From the NCBI RefSeq assembly GCF_001690355.1, contig NZ_LZHG01000004.1, forward strand, positions 1 through 64,000: a stretch of 64,000 nt of DNA, given 5' to 3'. The notes under the pieces were generated by a model. It made no database searches, was not told where the DNA came from, and worked only from the letters and a program-made list of their open reading frames with translations. Origin of the DNA: Gilliamella sp. Choc4-2 (GTDB lineage Bacteria > Pseudomonadota > Gammaproteobacteria > Enterobacterales > Orbaceae). The translations under genes were made by a program, and so were the position numbers. Positions 1 to 10,092 of the stretch are shown here, one piece after another (positions within the stretch are counted from its first letter, which is position 1; every line of letters begins with the position of its first letter).

Positions 1-530
1 TGCCCACCATGAATCGATGGGTAGTAGTAGTTTGCAATTTGGGTTAATTGTGATTTTAGCCATGCGTTGTCTTCTTTGCTCGCTACTTCTTGCAGAAATT
101 GCATTCGAAATGGTTCAAAAAAGGGGTAATAACGCCGATGCAATGCATTGGCAATGGTATTGCCAATATTGATTAGTTGTTTTGCCAGTACCGATGGTTT
201 AAGGTCTGTAACAATATAAGCACAAATATAACGCTTTGACTCAAAACATTCGTTTGCTGCTTCAAAGCCAATTCTATCCAATATTGGGCTTTCTAAAAAT
301 TCATCGGGTTCGGCAAGTTTAACCAGTGTTGGGCAGACGCTTGGGTCATAATCTAAATCCGAACGTAAAACTTGCGTAAGTTTTTTTTCGCTAAATGGGT
401 GGCCTTCACCAAATAGGTCTATTAACCCTTCTTTTGATAATGGTTCAACTGGGTTAAGGGCGACGATGTTATCAACCAATAAGTAACGATATTTAGATAA
501 GTTGTTGGTATTATTTAATTCAAAAATCAT
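1..530 (-). CDS. Partial hypothetical protein, possible DUF4123-type T6SS adaptor
   Basis: The reverse strand is open from an ATG at 530-528 to the window edge, about 176 codons without a stop, so this is the N-terminal part of a gene continuing to the left. The protein starts MIFELNNTNNLSKYRYLLVD and later has an R-R-Y-Y-P-F-F-E-P-F-R stretch near residues 131-141. A short Y-x-L-x-D start, a P-T-L-V-x-L segment and a later R-[FY]-[YF]-x-P-x-[RF] block resemble DUF4123 proteins, which load effectors onto VgrG spikes in type VI secretion. The resemblance is by eye and weak; no vgrG or effector is visible. That it is coding is fairly sure; the function is not. Confidence 0.5.
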   Translation of the reverse strand, partial: MIFELNNTNNLSKYRYLLVDNIVALNPVEPLSKEGLIDLFGEGHPFSEKKLTQVLRSDLDYDPSVCPTLVKLAEPDEFLESPILDRIGFEAANECFESKRYICAYIVTDLKPSVLAKQLINIGNTIANALHRRYYPFFEPFRMQFLQEVASKEDNAWLKSQLTQIANYYYPSIHGG

Positions 531-1141
531 TATTTCTTATATATTTCCTTTTTTCCATTTAAAGTAATATTTCTTTTTTATCCAATTTACTGTTGCTGAT
601 GTATTTTGAAATATTTTTAATAAAATAGTATTTAATATAAAAATGATGAGTATCGAATTTGTATAGCGATAGCTTGGAATTAATTAATAAGCCAAACCAT
701 AAAGGGAAAAAATAAAGTTTATTATGTATAAGAGTATTCAAATTAATCAATACAATGCTGCACAATGAGTGAAATCGATATATCAACAACTCTATTAACC
801 TTACGCTTACTACTGACCTTATAATATTTCAATTATCAGCAATGATAATTAAAAACGCAAAAATTACACTTTTTTTACCTATTTTGCAATATTTACTTTT
901 ATTTAATATTTCGATTTAGTTTATTTATGGAAAGTATCTTTTATTAAAAATCTATAGCTTAAAGAAAACCACAAAGAAGAGGTATCCCGCTTTTTAATTA
1001 GATATAAGCAGGCTAAAATTGGTTAAATAGTGGGGAACTTGATTTTTTATAACCAGTGATTTTATCCAAGATATAATAGACTAAATGTTATTAATATTAT
1101 CGCTTGGCTTTAATTTGTTTTATATTGTTTCGTATCAATTG
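531..1141. other. Intergenic, AT-rich, no gene recognised
   Basis: About 610 bases between the partial gene on the left and the end of cas3. It is very AT-rich. I see no tRNA, no clear terminator hairpin and no recognisable protein. It should contain the promoter of the leftward partial gene, but no convincing -35/-10 pair stands out. Confidence 0.5.
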
Positions 1142-3850
1142 TTAATATGCATAAAACCCTAATGTTTTTGAATAAAAGGATGAGTCTTTATCTTTATCCA
1201 TTAGCACAATAATTGCCGTTGGTCTGTGTATTTGTTGCCTTAGTTTTGCTAAGCTCTGTTGGTCTAGTTGGGGGATGTCTTTTTTTATTTTTTCCCATTT
1301 TTTAAGGCTAATTCCAATACGACTTTGTTCCCATGCGTATTTATCACTATTAGTGCAGTACGGTATTATTTTGTCTTGTTCTTTATAAGCTAAATAGAGA
1401 TTAACACTAGGTTCTGTTAAGCGGGTGGAGAGTTCAACTTCTTTATCCCATTCTTGACTTAGGTTGCCACGGCTATAACCGTCGTTAAACTTTAAGACAC
1501 TTTGTTTGGCGATAGATGATTCGCTATATTTCCGTCCTGTTGCTTTATCATGCACTTCTTGTAAACCTGTTGGTGGTATTTTATCTTCACTATAGACTGA
1601 CTCAATTAACAATCGTGCGTCTTCTGGCATTTTGATAACCTTTTGTTTGCGCAAAATGTTTTGGGTAAACCACAAATAGGCATGATCAGAATAGACGTAG
1701 CTAGTATTGCGGAAAGGTGCATCATCGAGCCAATCTTTATTAGGCTCTTCTTGCCAAGTTGGGGCTAGTATTGTTAATGTTGGTTTATCACGATCATCTT
1801 CAAGCTTAGTTTTATTAAACGGTTTGATATTGCCTTGGCTGTCACGAATATGACGTTGCAAGCGACCTGCGCGTTGAATGAGTAAATCAATCGGGGCTAT
1901 ATCGCTAATCATTTCGTCAAAATCAAGATCTAAGGATTGTTCAATCACTTGTGTGGCGATGATTACTTTTCCTGATCGAATCTGATGATTAGATGTTTTG
2001 CCTGCCCATTGCAAGGTTTTTTGTTCAATTTCGATTCGATCACAATAAGCAAAACGGCTATGGAATAGTAAAATAGCGTTGGTATCTAAATTTAATTCAA
2101 GTTGAAGTTGTTGATACAAAGTAATGGCATCACTGACACTGTTTTTGATCCAACAAATGATTTTTCCTTGTGCTAATGCTTGGTGTATTTTACTTATTCC
2201 TGCGTCGGTATTGCTGATCCAGTCAATATTTACCTGACGTTTAACTTCTTCTCTTGTGGCAATGGCTTGTTCAGTTAAACCTTGATGATTAAGTTGTGTC
2301 ATTAGTGGAAAAGGTAAGGTTGGGTTTAACATTATACTTTGTTTATTGTTAGTTAATCCTCTATAAAAAGCATTAAGCAGTTTTTCACGTAAAAAATAAG
2401 GTAAGGTAGCCGTCAAAATTATAGCACTGCCACCTTGTAAAGCGTGATAATGTAATAAGACTTCCAATAATTTAACCATATAACTGTCATACGCATGGAC
2501 TTCATCTAATATAAGCAATTTGTGTCGTAAACCTAATAAGCGTAATGATTGATGTTTAAATGGCATCACCGCCATTAAGGTTTGATCTAATGTACCGACA
2601 CCAACTTCAGCTAATAAGGATTTTTTGCGCGTGTCGACAAACCATTCATTACATTCAGCGCTAATTGTTTGCTCACCTTTTGGGTAGTGTTGTTCGCTAT
2701 TCTCGTCTCTGTTTAATATCGAATCAGTAAAGTTCGGGTTCATATCGCTGTTTCCATGGGATAAAACAAGAGAAGGATGACTATCCGGTTGATATAACTG
2801 TCCATATACACTTGCCATACGTTGATAAATCGCATTTGCAGTTGCTTGCGTTGGCAAGCCAATATAAATCCCCTGTGCTTTTTTTGCCGACATGAGTTTG
2901 TGCGCTAAGATCATCGATGCCTCGGTCTTGCCTGCTCCAGTCACATCTTCCATAATAAATAATTCCGCACCATGATCAGATAATTGACAAGAAAATGCTT
3001 GTTGTTGCAGTGGTGTTGGTTTTTCAATAAATGGAAATAAGGTTTTAATACTTGTGAAAGGTGCAATTGGTGATGATTTTGGTAAGGATGCTACGGCTTT
3101 TTCTGCCTGAATAATGGCATGGTTTTGCCAATATTGAGTGAGTGGCATTGCGTTTGAACAAAATGGGAAAAATTGTTTGTTAGATCCTAACCAATCACTA
3201 ATAACTGTTAAGGCTGCAATTAGCCAACTAGTTTGTTTAAGCCTGTTGCGTATAGTTTTATCAAAAAAATAAGAAGGGTAGTGATTTAATTTATTATCAA
3301 TAATAAATAGTTGATTAATCGCGTTGATATATTCAAGTGATGCTTGTTTGTCTTGTTTATTAAAAGATGAATTACCATTTGCACTAATCAATGGCGGCTT
3401 GCCATGATGCCCTGTCATAATGGGTAACCAGATATCAAAAAACAGGGTGATATCTCGATTATGGTTATCAAGCAGAATTTCTGTTTTATTTCTAAGAAAT
3501 TCATTCCATAACCAAAAACCAAGTGAGTCATGTCTGGTTGTGTATTGTTTAGTTGGATCGGCGGCTACAAGCATTGGGTTATTATGCTTAAATAATTGCT
3601 GAAATCCATTAGCAAATTTGCCAATATCATGCCAAGATAAAAAATAGGCAAACCAAAGTGCGCTCTTTTCATTATCTTCTTGGGAGAAACCAATTTGTTC
3701 AAAAAGTTCAGCAGAATTGAAATAATTTTGTTTTACAATTTGATATCCACAAGCCGCTACATCTAAATTATGATAAGCAAGTAAATGATAACTATCGCTA
3801 TCAGAACTTTGATGACATTTTCCCCAATATTGATAATACAGCTCACTCAT
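1142..3850 (-). CDS. cas3: CRISPR-associated nuclease/helicase Cas3, type I-E
   Basis: Cas3 is the effector recruited by Cascade after target recognition; it unwinds and degrades the foreign DNA. The 902-residue protein is full length (E. coli Cas3 is about 888). The HD nuclease domain shows H74-D75 in WHDIGKF, the same positions as in E. coli, and a second metal motif, GHHGKP, at 148-152. The superfamily 2 helicase follows: Walker A GAGKT near 305-309, DEVH at 449-452 and TATLP at 480-484, then a C-terminal domain. All key residues look intact. It lies on the opposite strand to the Cascade operon (12091-18010) and about 8 kb from it, so it must have its own promoter in 3851-4301. Confidence 0.96.
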   Translation of the reverse strand: MSELYYQYWGKCHQSSDSDSYHLLAYHNLDVAACGYQIVKQNYFNSAELFEQIGFSQEDNEKSALWFAYFLSWHDIGKFANGFQQLFKHNNPMLVAADPTKQYTTRHDSLGFWLWNEFLRNKTEILLDNHNRDITLFFDIWLPIMTGHHGKPPLISANGNSSFNKQDKQASLEYINAINQLFIIDNKLNHYPSYFFDKTIRNRLKQTSWLIAALTVISDWLGSNKQFFPFCSNAMPLTQYWQNHAIIQAEKAVASLPKSSPIAPFTSIKTLFPFIEKPTPLQQQAFSCQLSDHGAELFIMEDVTGAGKTEASMILAHKLMSAKKAQGIYIGLPTQATANAIYQRMASVYGQLYQPDSHPSLVLSHGNSDMNPNFTDSILNRDENSEQHYPKGEQTISAECNEWFVDTRKKSLLAEVGVGTLDQTLMAVMPFKHQSLRLLGLRHKLLILDEVHAYDSYMVKLLEVLLHYHALQGGSAIILTATLPYFLREKLLNAFYRGLTNNKQSIMLNPTLPFPLMTQLNHQGLTEQAIATREEVKRQVNIDWISNTDAGISKIHQALAQGKIICWIKNSVSDAITLYQQLQLELNLDTNAILLFHSRFAYCDRIEIEQKTLQWAGKTSNHQIRSGKVIIATQVIEQSLDLDFDEMISDIAPIDLLIQRAGRLQRHIRDSQGNIKPFNKTKLEDDRDKPTLTILAPTWQEEPNKDWLDDAPFRNTSYVYSDHAYLWFTQNILRKQKVIKMPEDARLLIESVYSEDKIPPTGLQEVHDKATGRKYSESSIAKQSVLKFNDGYSRGNLSQEWDKEVELSTRLTEPSVNLYLAYKEQDKIIPYCTNSDKYAWEQSRIGISLKKWEKIKKDIPQLDQQSLAKLRQQIHRPTAIIVLMDKDKDSSFYSKTLGFYAY

Positions 3851-4301
3851 TATACTTTTTATTCCTATATAACTTTTATTCGGTGTTACTTTTAAACGAT
3901 AACGTATTGCAATATAAACTTTAATTAAATTAAGTTTTAACTTTTTATTAATCTAATTTTTGGGTATTAATTGGCTATTATTAATAAGACTCAATTTAAG
4001 TTATCTTATTTTAGATTATGCTTGATAAAAAGTTAAAAGTTAAAAGTTAAAAGTTAATCATGGTATATCAGTTGCTTAATATAGCGTTGTTTATGTAAAA
4101 ATATAAAGCGGTTTTTTGCTAACATTTTTATTTAACATTAATTTTATCAATTAGGTTTTGCTCATTTAGTTGAAGTTTGGCAAAATAGAGCGAATTAAAT
4201 AAGTAGAATTAATATTGTTTTTCGTGTTTATTAAGTAAATTAATAGGGTTATGCAATTAGTATTTGTGCAATATTATGTTTTAAACAGGGATTAAATTAG
4301 A
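3851..4301. other. Divergent intergenic region between cas3 and yejA
   Basis: About 450 AT-rich bases with divergent genes on both sides, so promoters for cas3 (leftward) and yejA (rightward) are expected here. The one conspicuous structure is a four-copy heptamer at 4028-4055, listed separately. No further gene is visible. Confidence 0.5.
4028..4055. repeat. Four perfect tandem copies of a 7-bp unit (AAAAGTT)
   Basis: The unit AAAAGTT occurs four times without a mismatch at 4028-4034, 4035-4041, 4042-4048 and 4049-4055. It lies about 250 bases upstream of the yejA start and 180 bases upstream of the cas3 start. Such units can expand or contract by slippage; whether it affects either promoter is unknown. 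Confidence 0.9.
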
Positions 4302-6197
4302 GTGATTAATCGAATTAAACCAAAAATACAAGCGATACTCATCTTAAGTTGCATGAGTGGATTTGCTATTCTTTCTTCCCCTGTTTTCGCTAATGAAGAG
4401 CTAAAGCTTTTAAATAATATAGTACAACCAGTACAGCCGAGCGAAAAAATTTATTATAAAACAGTCTTTTCACTTTCAGGTCAACCAAAGTATCCTGATA
4501 ATTTTCAACATGTTGATTATGTCAATCCTAATGCACCTAAAGGTGGCGTAATTAAAATGGCTGAAGTTGGGGCTTTTGATAATTTGAATCGCTATGCTAG
4601 CCGTGGGGCACCTGAACGAAACTCAGGCGCGTTATATGACACGCTTTTTACCAATACGGCTGATGATATTACCAGTTTTTATCCACTTATTGCGACGTCA
4701 ATAACTTATTCTGATAGTTATCGTTGGGCAGAAATTACTATTAATTCCAACGCTCGTTTTCAAGATGGAAAAACAATAACTGCCCATGATGTTGAGTTTA
4801 CCTTTCATAAATTTATGACTGAAGGTGTGCCTCAGTATCGTGTTTATAATAAAGGTATTACAGTTAAGGCAATAGATGATGAGCATGTGCGGGTTGATAT
4901 TCCCGATTCCGATCGTGAAAAACTCCTTTCGTTTGTTGGTAGTATGCGCGTTATGCCTAAACATTTTTGGAAAGATCATGATCTTTCTGAACCATTAATT
5001 ACGCCACCTATTGGTAGTGGTCCTTACTACATTAGTGATTATAAATTAGGGCAATATGTTGTTTATCGACGTAATCCAGATTATTGGGCGCGTGATTTAC
5101 CCATTAATAAAGGCTTAGATAATTTTGACGAAAAACGCATTGATTATTATATGGATGATAATGTTTCACTAGAAGCCTTTAAAGCAGGTGAATATGATTT
5201 GCGTGCTGAAGATCAACCTAAAAACTGGTTTACTCAATATCAAGGTCGGTATTTTGATTCTAATTATATTATTAAACAAGAAAAACCAGTTCAAACAGCT
5301 ACCGATACTCGGTGGCTTGCATTTAATTTACAAAAAGATCTATTTAAAGATATTAAAGTTCGTGAAGCAATTACCTTAGCATTTGATTTTGAATGGCTAA
5401 ATCATGCCTTTTATTATGACAGTTACAAAAGACCTTATAGCTTTTTTGAAAATACCATTTATGCCGCAACTGGTACACCTAGCGAGCAAGAATTAAAATG
5501 GCTTAATGCCTATAAAGATATTATTCCAAAACGTGCTTTCGGTAATGCCTATTATTTGCCAAAAAGCGATGGTCAGGGCTTTAATCGTGATAATTTATTA
5601 AAGGCAGCTGAATTACTAAAACAAGCGGGCTGGGAAATTAAAGACGGTAAGCTGATTAACACTAAAACACATCAGCCATTTGAATTTGAACTAATCAGTT
5701 ACCTTGGTAGTGATATTAAATATGCCATTCCCTTTCAACAAAATTTAGCGCGTTTGGGGATCACCATGAATATTACCTTACTAGATTCAGCACAACAATT
5801 ACGACGTGTTCGTGAACGTGATTATGATATGGTTGCACGTGATTATTATGCCGTCAATTACCCAAACTCTAATTTGCAGATACTTTGGGGGAGCGAGTAT
5901 CTTAATTCATCTTGGAACGCATCGGGTTTGCATAACAAGGCGATTGATGCCATTATTGCTGAAATCACCAAGCATGTGGATAATCAAGAAGAATTAGTCC
6001 CGTTAGGACGAGCGCTTGATCGTATTTTAACGCAAGAATATCCAATGATTCCAATGTGGTATAACAGTAAAACGTATTATGCATACTGGAATAAATTTGG
6101 GCAACCAGCTATACAACCGACTTATGCAATAGGTGTTGATAGCTGGTGGTATGATGCTAATAAAGCAGCTAGCCTGCCTAAAAATCGGGAACATTAA
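4302..6197 (+). CDS. yejA: YejA, periplasmic peptide-binding protein of an ABC importer
   Basis: Family 5 extracellular solute-binding protein that delivers oligopeptides to the YejBEF transporter; in E. coli this system also takes up microcin C. The 631-residue protein begins with a typical signal peptide (basic N-terminus, hydrophobic stretch, cleavage near A-N-A/F-A-N around residue 30). The [10 protein letters not shown] block near residues 69-78 and the later W-x-x-D-L-P/Y-Y-x-D motifs are typical of YejA. Start is GTG at 4302 with AGGG about 11 bases upstream. It opens a tight operon with yejB, yejE and yejF. Confidence 0.93.
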   Translation: MINRIKPKIQAILILSCMSGFAILSSPVFANEELKLLNNIVQPVQPSEKIYYKTVFSLSGQPKYPDNFQHVDYVNPNAPKGGVIKMAEVGAFDNLNRYASRGAPERNSGALYDTLFTNTADDITSFYPLIATSITYSDSYRWAEITINSNARFQDGKTITAHDVEFTFHKFMTEGVPQYRVYNKGITVKAIDDEHVRVDIPDSDREKLLSFVGSMRVMPKHFWKDHDLSEPLITPPIGSGPYYISDYKLGQYVVYRRNPDYWARDLPINKGLDNFDEKRIDYYMDDNVSLEAFKAGEYDLRAEDQPKNWFTQYQGRYFDSNYIIKQEKPVQTATDTRWLAFNLQKDLFKDIKVREAITLAFDFEWLNHAFYYDSYKRPYSFFENTIYAATGTPSEQELKWLNAYKDIIPKRAFGNAYYLPKSDGQGFNRDNLLKAAELLKQAGWEIKDGKLINTKTHQPFEFELISYLGSDIKYAIPFQQNLARLGITMNITLLDSAQQLRRVRERDYDMVARDYYAVNYPNSNLQILWGSEYLNSSWNASGLHNKAIDAIIAEITKHVDNQEELVPLGRALDRILTQEYPMIPMWYNSKTYYAYWNKFGQPAIQPTYAIGVDSWWYDANKAASLPKNREH

Positions 6198-6198
6198 T

Positions 6199-7287
6199 AT
6201 GCTAAATTATCTTATTCGCCGCTTGTTGTTGATTATTCCAACATTGTTTGTGATTTTAACTATCAACTTTTTTATTGTACAAGTTGCGCCTGGTGGACCC
6301 GTTGATCAGGCTCTTGCTATGATTGAAAACGGACCGCAAGCAGGGCAAGGGCTATTGCCTGGGAGTGGTGGCTCATCTACGCCAGTGCAGCAATATAAAA
6401 ATGAATCAAATTATCGCGGTTCACGCGGACTTGATCCCCAAGTTGTCGCAATGATAGAAAAGCAGTACGGCTTTGATAAACCGATATTTGAACGTTATAT
6501 CGAAACACTAAAGAAATATATATTATTTGATTTTGGTAATAGTTTTTTTAAAAGTGAATCGGTACTAGGTTTAATTGCCAAAAGTTTACCTGTTTCAATT
6601 TCATTGGGATTATGGAGTACTTTGATTGTTTATCTCATTTCAATCCCGTTAGGCATTTGCAAAGCAGTGAAAGATGGTTCTGCATTTGATTTTTGGTCAA
6701 GTACATTAATTATTATTGGCTATGCGATACCTGCTTTTTTATTGGCAGTTTTATTGATCGTATTATTTGCTGGTGGTAGTTATTGGGATATTTTTCCTCT
6801 ACGTGGGCTAATATCAAACCATTTTGATCAACTCGATTTTTGGGGCAAAATAAAAGACTATGCATGGCACATCTGTTTACCCACTATTGCAATGGTTATT
6901 GGCGGTTTTGCATCACTCACCATGCTAACTAAAAATTCATTTTTAGATGAAATCCGCAAACAATATGTAATAACCGCACGTGCTAAAGGATTAAGTGAAA
7001 GAAAAATTTTATATAAACATGTTTTTCGCAATGCAACATTACTGATTGTATCAGGCTTTCCTGCAGCTTTTGTTGGTATTTTATTTACTGGTTCATTATT
7101 GATTGAAATTATCTTTTCGCTTAATGGAATTGGGCTATTGGGATATGAGGCAATTATACAACGCGATTACCCAGTGATTTTTGGTTCATTGTATATCTTT
7201 ACATTAATCAGCCTTATTACTAAATTATTATCTGATTTATCTTATATGATGATTGACCCACGTATTGACTTTGAGGCTCGCAACTAA
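6199..7287 (+). CDS. yejB: YejB, ABC transporter permease
   Basis: Inner-membrane permease of the YejABEF peptide importer. The start chosen is ATG 6199, one base after the yejA stop, because the protein then begins [20 protein letters not shown], the usual DppB/OppB-type opening helix, and has 362 residues against 364 in E. coli. A longer frame reaching back to 6133 would run into yejA. Several hydrophobic spans and the EAA-type cytoplasmic loop (A-R-A-K-G-L-S-E near residue 264) are visible. Its stop overlaps the yejE start. Confidence 0.93.
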   Translation: MLNYLIRRLLLIIPTLFVILTINFFIVQVAPGGPVDQALAMIENGPQAGQGLLPGSGGSSTPVQQYKNESNYRGSRGLDPQVVAMIEKQYGFDKPIFERYIETLKKYILFDFGNSFFKSESVLGLIAKSLPVSISLGLWSTLIVYLISIPLGICKAVKDGSAFDFWSSTLIIIGYAIPAFLLAVLLIVLFAGGSYWDIFPLRGLISNHFDQLDFWGKIKDYAWHICLPTIAMVIGGFASLTMLTKNSFLDEIRKQYVITARAKGLSERKILYKHVFRNATLLIVSGFPAAFVGILFTGSLLIEIIFSLNGIGLLGYEAIIQRDYPVIFGSLYIFTLISLITKLLSDLSYMMIDPRIDFEARN

Positions 7288-8315
7288 TGACCACCCATTA
7301 TTCTATTAATCAACAGCGTTGGCAACGATTTAAACAGAATCGTCGTGGTTATTACTCACTTTGGTTATTTATGATCTGTTTTGTGATTAGCTTATTTGCT
7401 GATTTTATTGTTAACGATAGACCCATTTTTATTAAATATCAGGATAATTACTATTCGCCGATTTTTCATTTTTATCCAGAAACGGAATTTGGTGGACAAT
7501 TAGCCACGCAAACTAACTTTCTTGATCCTGCTGTACAAAATAAAATAGAAGCTAATGGCTGGATTTTATGGGCGCCATTTCGTTATAGCTACAATACATT
7601 AATTTATGATACATCAAACACGTTTCCAACGCCGCCTTCGGCATCACATTGGTTAGGCACCACTGATGCAGGTTTCGATGTATTAGCCAATATTTTATAT
7701 GGTTTTCGCATATCTATGTTTTTTGCGATTTTCTTGACGATTTTCACTTCAATTATTGGTGTCATTTTTGGGGCAATACAAGGCTATTATGGAGGTAAAA
7801 TTGATCTAATCGGTCAACGTTTCATAGAAATATGGAGTGGGTTACCAGAGCTATTTGTTATTATTCTATTAGCTAGTATTTTACCGCTTAATTTTTGGTG
7901 GTTATTAGGTATTACCGTATTATTTGGTTGGATGGCTTTAGTAGGTGTAGTGCGTACTGAATTTTTGCGTACTCGCAATTTTGATTATATTCGTGCAGCT
8001 AAAGCAATGGGAGTTAGTGACAGTAAAATTATGTTTCGTCATATCTTGCCTAATGCCATGGTGGCAACATTAACCTTTTTACCTTTTATACTTTGTGGCT
8101 CGATAACAACACTAACAGCGCTAGATTTTTTAGGTTTTGGTTTACCGATTGATTCGCCATCACTAGGACGATTATTACTACAAGGTAAAAACAATCTACA
8201 AGCTCCTTGGCTTGGCATCAGTTCATTTTTAGTTATTGCAACTTTACTGTCACTGCTTATTTTTATTGGTGAAGCAGTAAGAGATGCATTTGATCCAAAC
8301 AAAGGAGTGTATTAA
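7287..8315 (+). CDS. yejE: YejE, ABC transporter permease
   Basis: Second inner-membrane permease of the importer; 342 residues against 341 in E. coli. It has an N-terminal membrane helix, a periplasmic stretch containing H-W-L-G-T-T-D-A-G near residue 120 typical of DppC/OppC-type permeases, then about five hydrophobic segments with the EAA loop (A-A-K-A-M-G-V-S). The start ATG overlaps the yejB TAA by one base (TAATG), implying translational coupling, and its own stop overlaps the yejF ATG in the same way. Confidence 0.93.
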   Translation: MTTHYSINQQRWQRFKQNRRGYYSLWLFMICFVISLFADFIVNDRPIFIKYQDNYYSPIFHFYPETEFGGQLATQTNFLDPAVQNKIEANGWILWAPFRYSYNTLIYDTSNTFPTPPSASHWLGTTDAGFDVLANILYGFRISMFFAIFLTIFTSIIGVIFGAIQGYYGGKIDLIGQRFIEIWSGLPELFVIILLASILPLNFWWLLGITVLFGWMALVGVVRTEFLRTRNFDYIRAAKAMGVSDSKIMFRHILPNAMVATLTFLPFILCGSITTLTALDFLGFGLPIDSPSLGRLLLQGKNNLQAPWLGISSFLVIATLLSLLIFIGEAVRDAFDPNKGVY

Positions 8316-10033
8316 TGAGTTCTCCTTTATTATCCGTTCAGGATTTAAGTGTTGCATTTAAACGTGGTACGCATTTACTATCGCAAGTAGTAAGTAATGT
8401 TAGTTTTGATATTAATGAGCAAGAAACACTTGCGCTAGTGGGTGAATCTGGCTCTGGAAAAAGTATTACTGCGCTATCTATTTTACGTTTATTAGGTAAA
8501 GAACAGGTGGTATACCCGACGGGCGATATTTTGTTTGAAGAAAAATCATTGTTACATGCGCAAGACAAAGAACTTCGGAAAGTTCGTGGTAATGAAATTA
8601 GTATGATCTTCCAAGAACCGATGGTGTCATTAAATCCTTTACATACAGTTGAAAAACAGCTTTACGAAGTCCTTGCATTGCATCGAGGTATGAGCCGCCA
8701 GAATGCACGTAGTGAGATTTTGCAATACCTTGATCGTGTAGGCATTAGGGAATCAAAAAGTAAATTATCAGCTTATCCTCATCAACTATCTGGTGGCGAA
8801 AGGCAGCGTGTAATGATTGCCATGGCTATATTAACGCACCCTAAATTATTGATTGCTGATGAACCGACAACAGCACTTGATGTATCTGTTCAGGCGCAAA
8901 TTATTCAGTTATTAAAAGAGTTAAAGAAAGAATTGAATATGAGCATGCTGTTTATTTCACATAATCTTGGTATTGTGAAAAAACTAGCTGATAAAGTAGC
9001 TGTTATGCAACAAGGCGAAATTGTTGAATACAATAATAAACAGCGTATTTTTTTACGCCCGCAGCATACCTACACACAAACATTATTGAATTCAGAGCCT
9101 AGTGGCGATCCAGTGTCACTGCCAGATACACCGGGTATACTACTTAATGTTAATCATCTTAATGTCGAGGTGATTACTCAAAAACGGCTATTTAGTAATA
9201 AAAAAAAGAAAATTATCGACAACGTTGGCTTTTCAGTGCACCAAGGTGAATCGCTTGGTATCGTTGGGGAATCAGGTTCAGGAAAAAGCACAACAGTGTT
9301 GGCTATTTTACGTCTGATAAACTCTCAAGGTGAAATCGTATTTGATAGTCATCCAATACAAAATTTAACGGGAAAAAAATTGTTACCATTTCGTAGTCGT
9401 ATCCAAGTGGTGTTTCAAGATCCATTTTCTTCTCTTAATCCCCGTCTTAATGTTGAGCAAATTATTAGTGAAGGGTTAAAAACTCATAAAAAACTTAGCA
9501 AATCCGAACGTGAGCAAGCTGTAGTTGATATTATGCAAGAAGTTGGCTTAGATCCGCAAATTCGTTATCGTTATCCAACCGAGTTTTCAGGTGGGCAGCG
9601 TCAACGAATAGCCATTGCAAGAGCATTAATTTTGAAACCTGAGTTATTAATTTTAGATGAACCTACTTCATCTTTAGATCATACAATGCAACAGCAAATT
9701 TTAAATCTGCTTAAATCATTGCAAGAGAAGTATCAGTTAAGTTATATATTCATCAGTCATGATTTAGCTGTGGTTTGCTCAATGTGTCATCAAGTGATAG
9801 TCATGAAAGACGGTAAAGTTATTGAGCAAGGCTCGCATGATAAGATCTTTTTTGAACCAGAAAGTGAATATACTAAAACATTACTGTCATTTTTAGATAA
9901 GTCGTTTTTCTTAAAAGCAAAAAATAAAACATTTATTTATTCTGATAAGACCAATGAACAACAGGATAAAGATGATAAAAAACAGAAAAATAAAATAAAT
10001 TGGGGTGATGCGCTGTTAATGCGTAAGGAATAA
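8315..10033 (+). CDS. yejF: YejF, ABC transporter ATP-binding protein (two fused ATPase domains)
   Basis: Energises peptide import. The single chain carries two nucleotide-binding domains. Walker A motifs (GESGSGKS) lie near residues 44-51 and 321-328, each followed by an LSGGE or FSGGQ signature and an ADEPT/LDEPT Walker B. At 572 residues it is about 40 longer than E. coli YejF (529). The extra part is a C-terminal polar tail rich in Lys, Asp and Gln that ends in GDALLMRKE. It overlaps yejE by one base and closes the operon. Confidence 0.92.
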   Translation: MSSPLLSVQDLSVAFKRGTHLLSQVVSNVSFDINEQETLALVGESGSGKSITALSILRLLGKEQVVYPTGDILFEEKSLLHAQDKELRKVRGNEISMIFQEPMVSLNPLHTVEKQLYEVLALHRGMSRQNARSEILQYLDRVGIRESKSKLSAYPHQLSGGERQRVMIAMAILTHPKLLIADEPTTALDVSVQAQIIQLLKELKKELNMSMLFISHNLGIVKKLADKVAVMQQGEIVEYNNKQRIFLRPQHTYTQTLLNSEPSGDPVSLPDTPGILLNVNHLNVEVITQKRLFSNKKKKIIDNVGFSVHQGESLGIVGESGSGKSTTVLAILRLINSQGEIVFDSHPIQNLTGKKLLPFRSRIQVVFQDPFSSLNPRLNVEQIISEGLKTHKKLSKSEREQAVVDIMQEVGLDPQIRYRYPTEFSGGQRQRIAIARALILKPELLILDEPTSSLDHTMQQQILNLLKSLQEKYQLSYIFISHDLAVVCSMCHQVIVMKDGKVIEQGSHDKIFFEPESEYTKTLLSFLDKSFFLKAKNKTFIYSDKTNEQQDKDDKKQKNKINWGDALLMRKE

Positions 10034-10092
10034 AGCAAATCAATAATGATGTGTTGATAACTGATTTAACCAAATAAATATATCGGAAAATT

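Noticed and set aside
559-789. 76-codon minus-strand frame left of cas3
   Set aside because: Composition is just that of AT-rich DNA (Ile, Leu, Tyr, Lys, Phe), there is no ribosome site, and the product resembles nothing.
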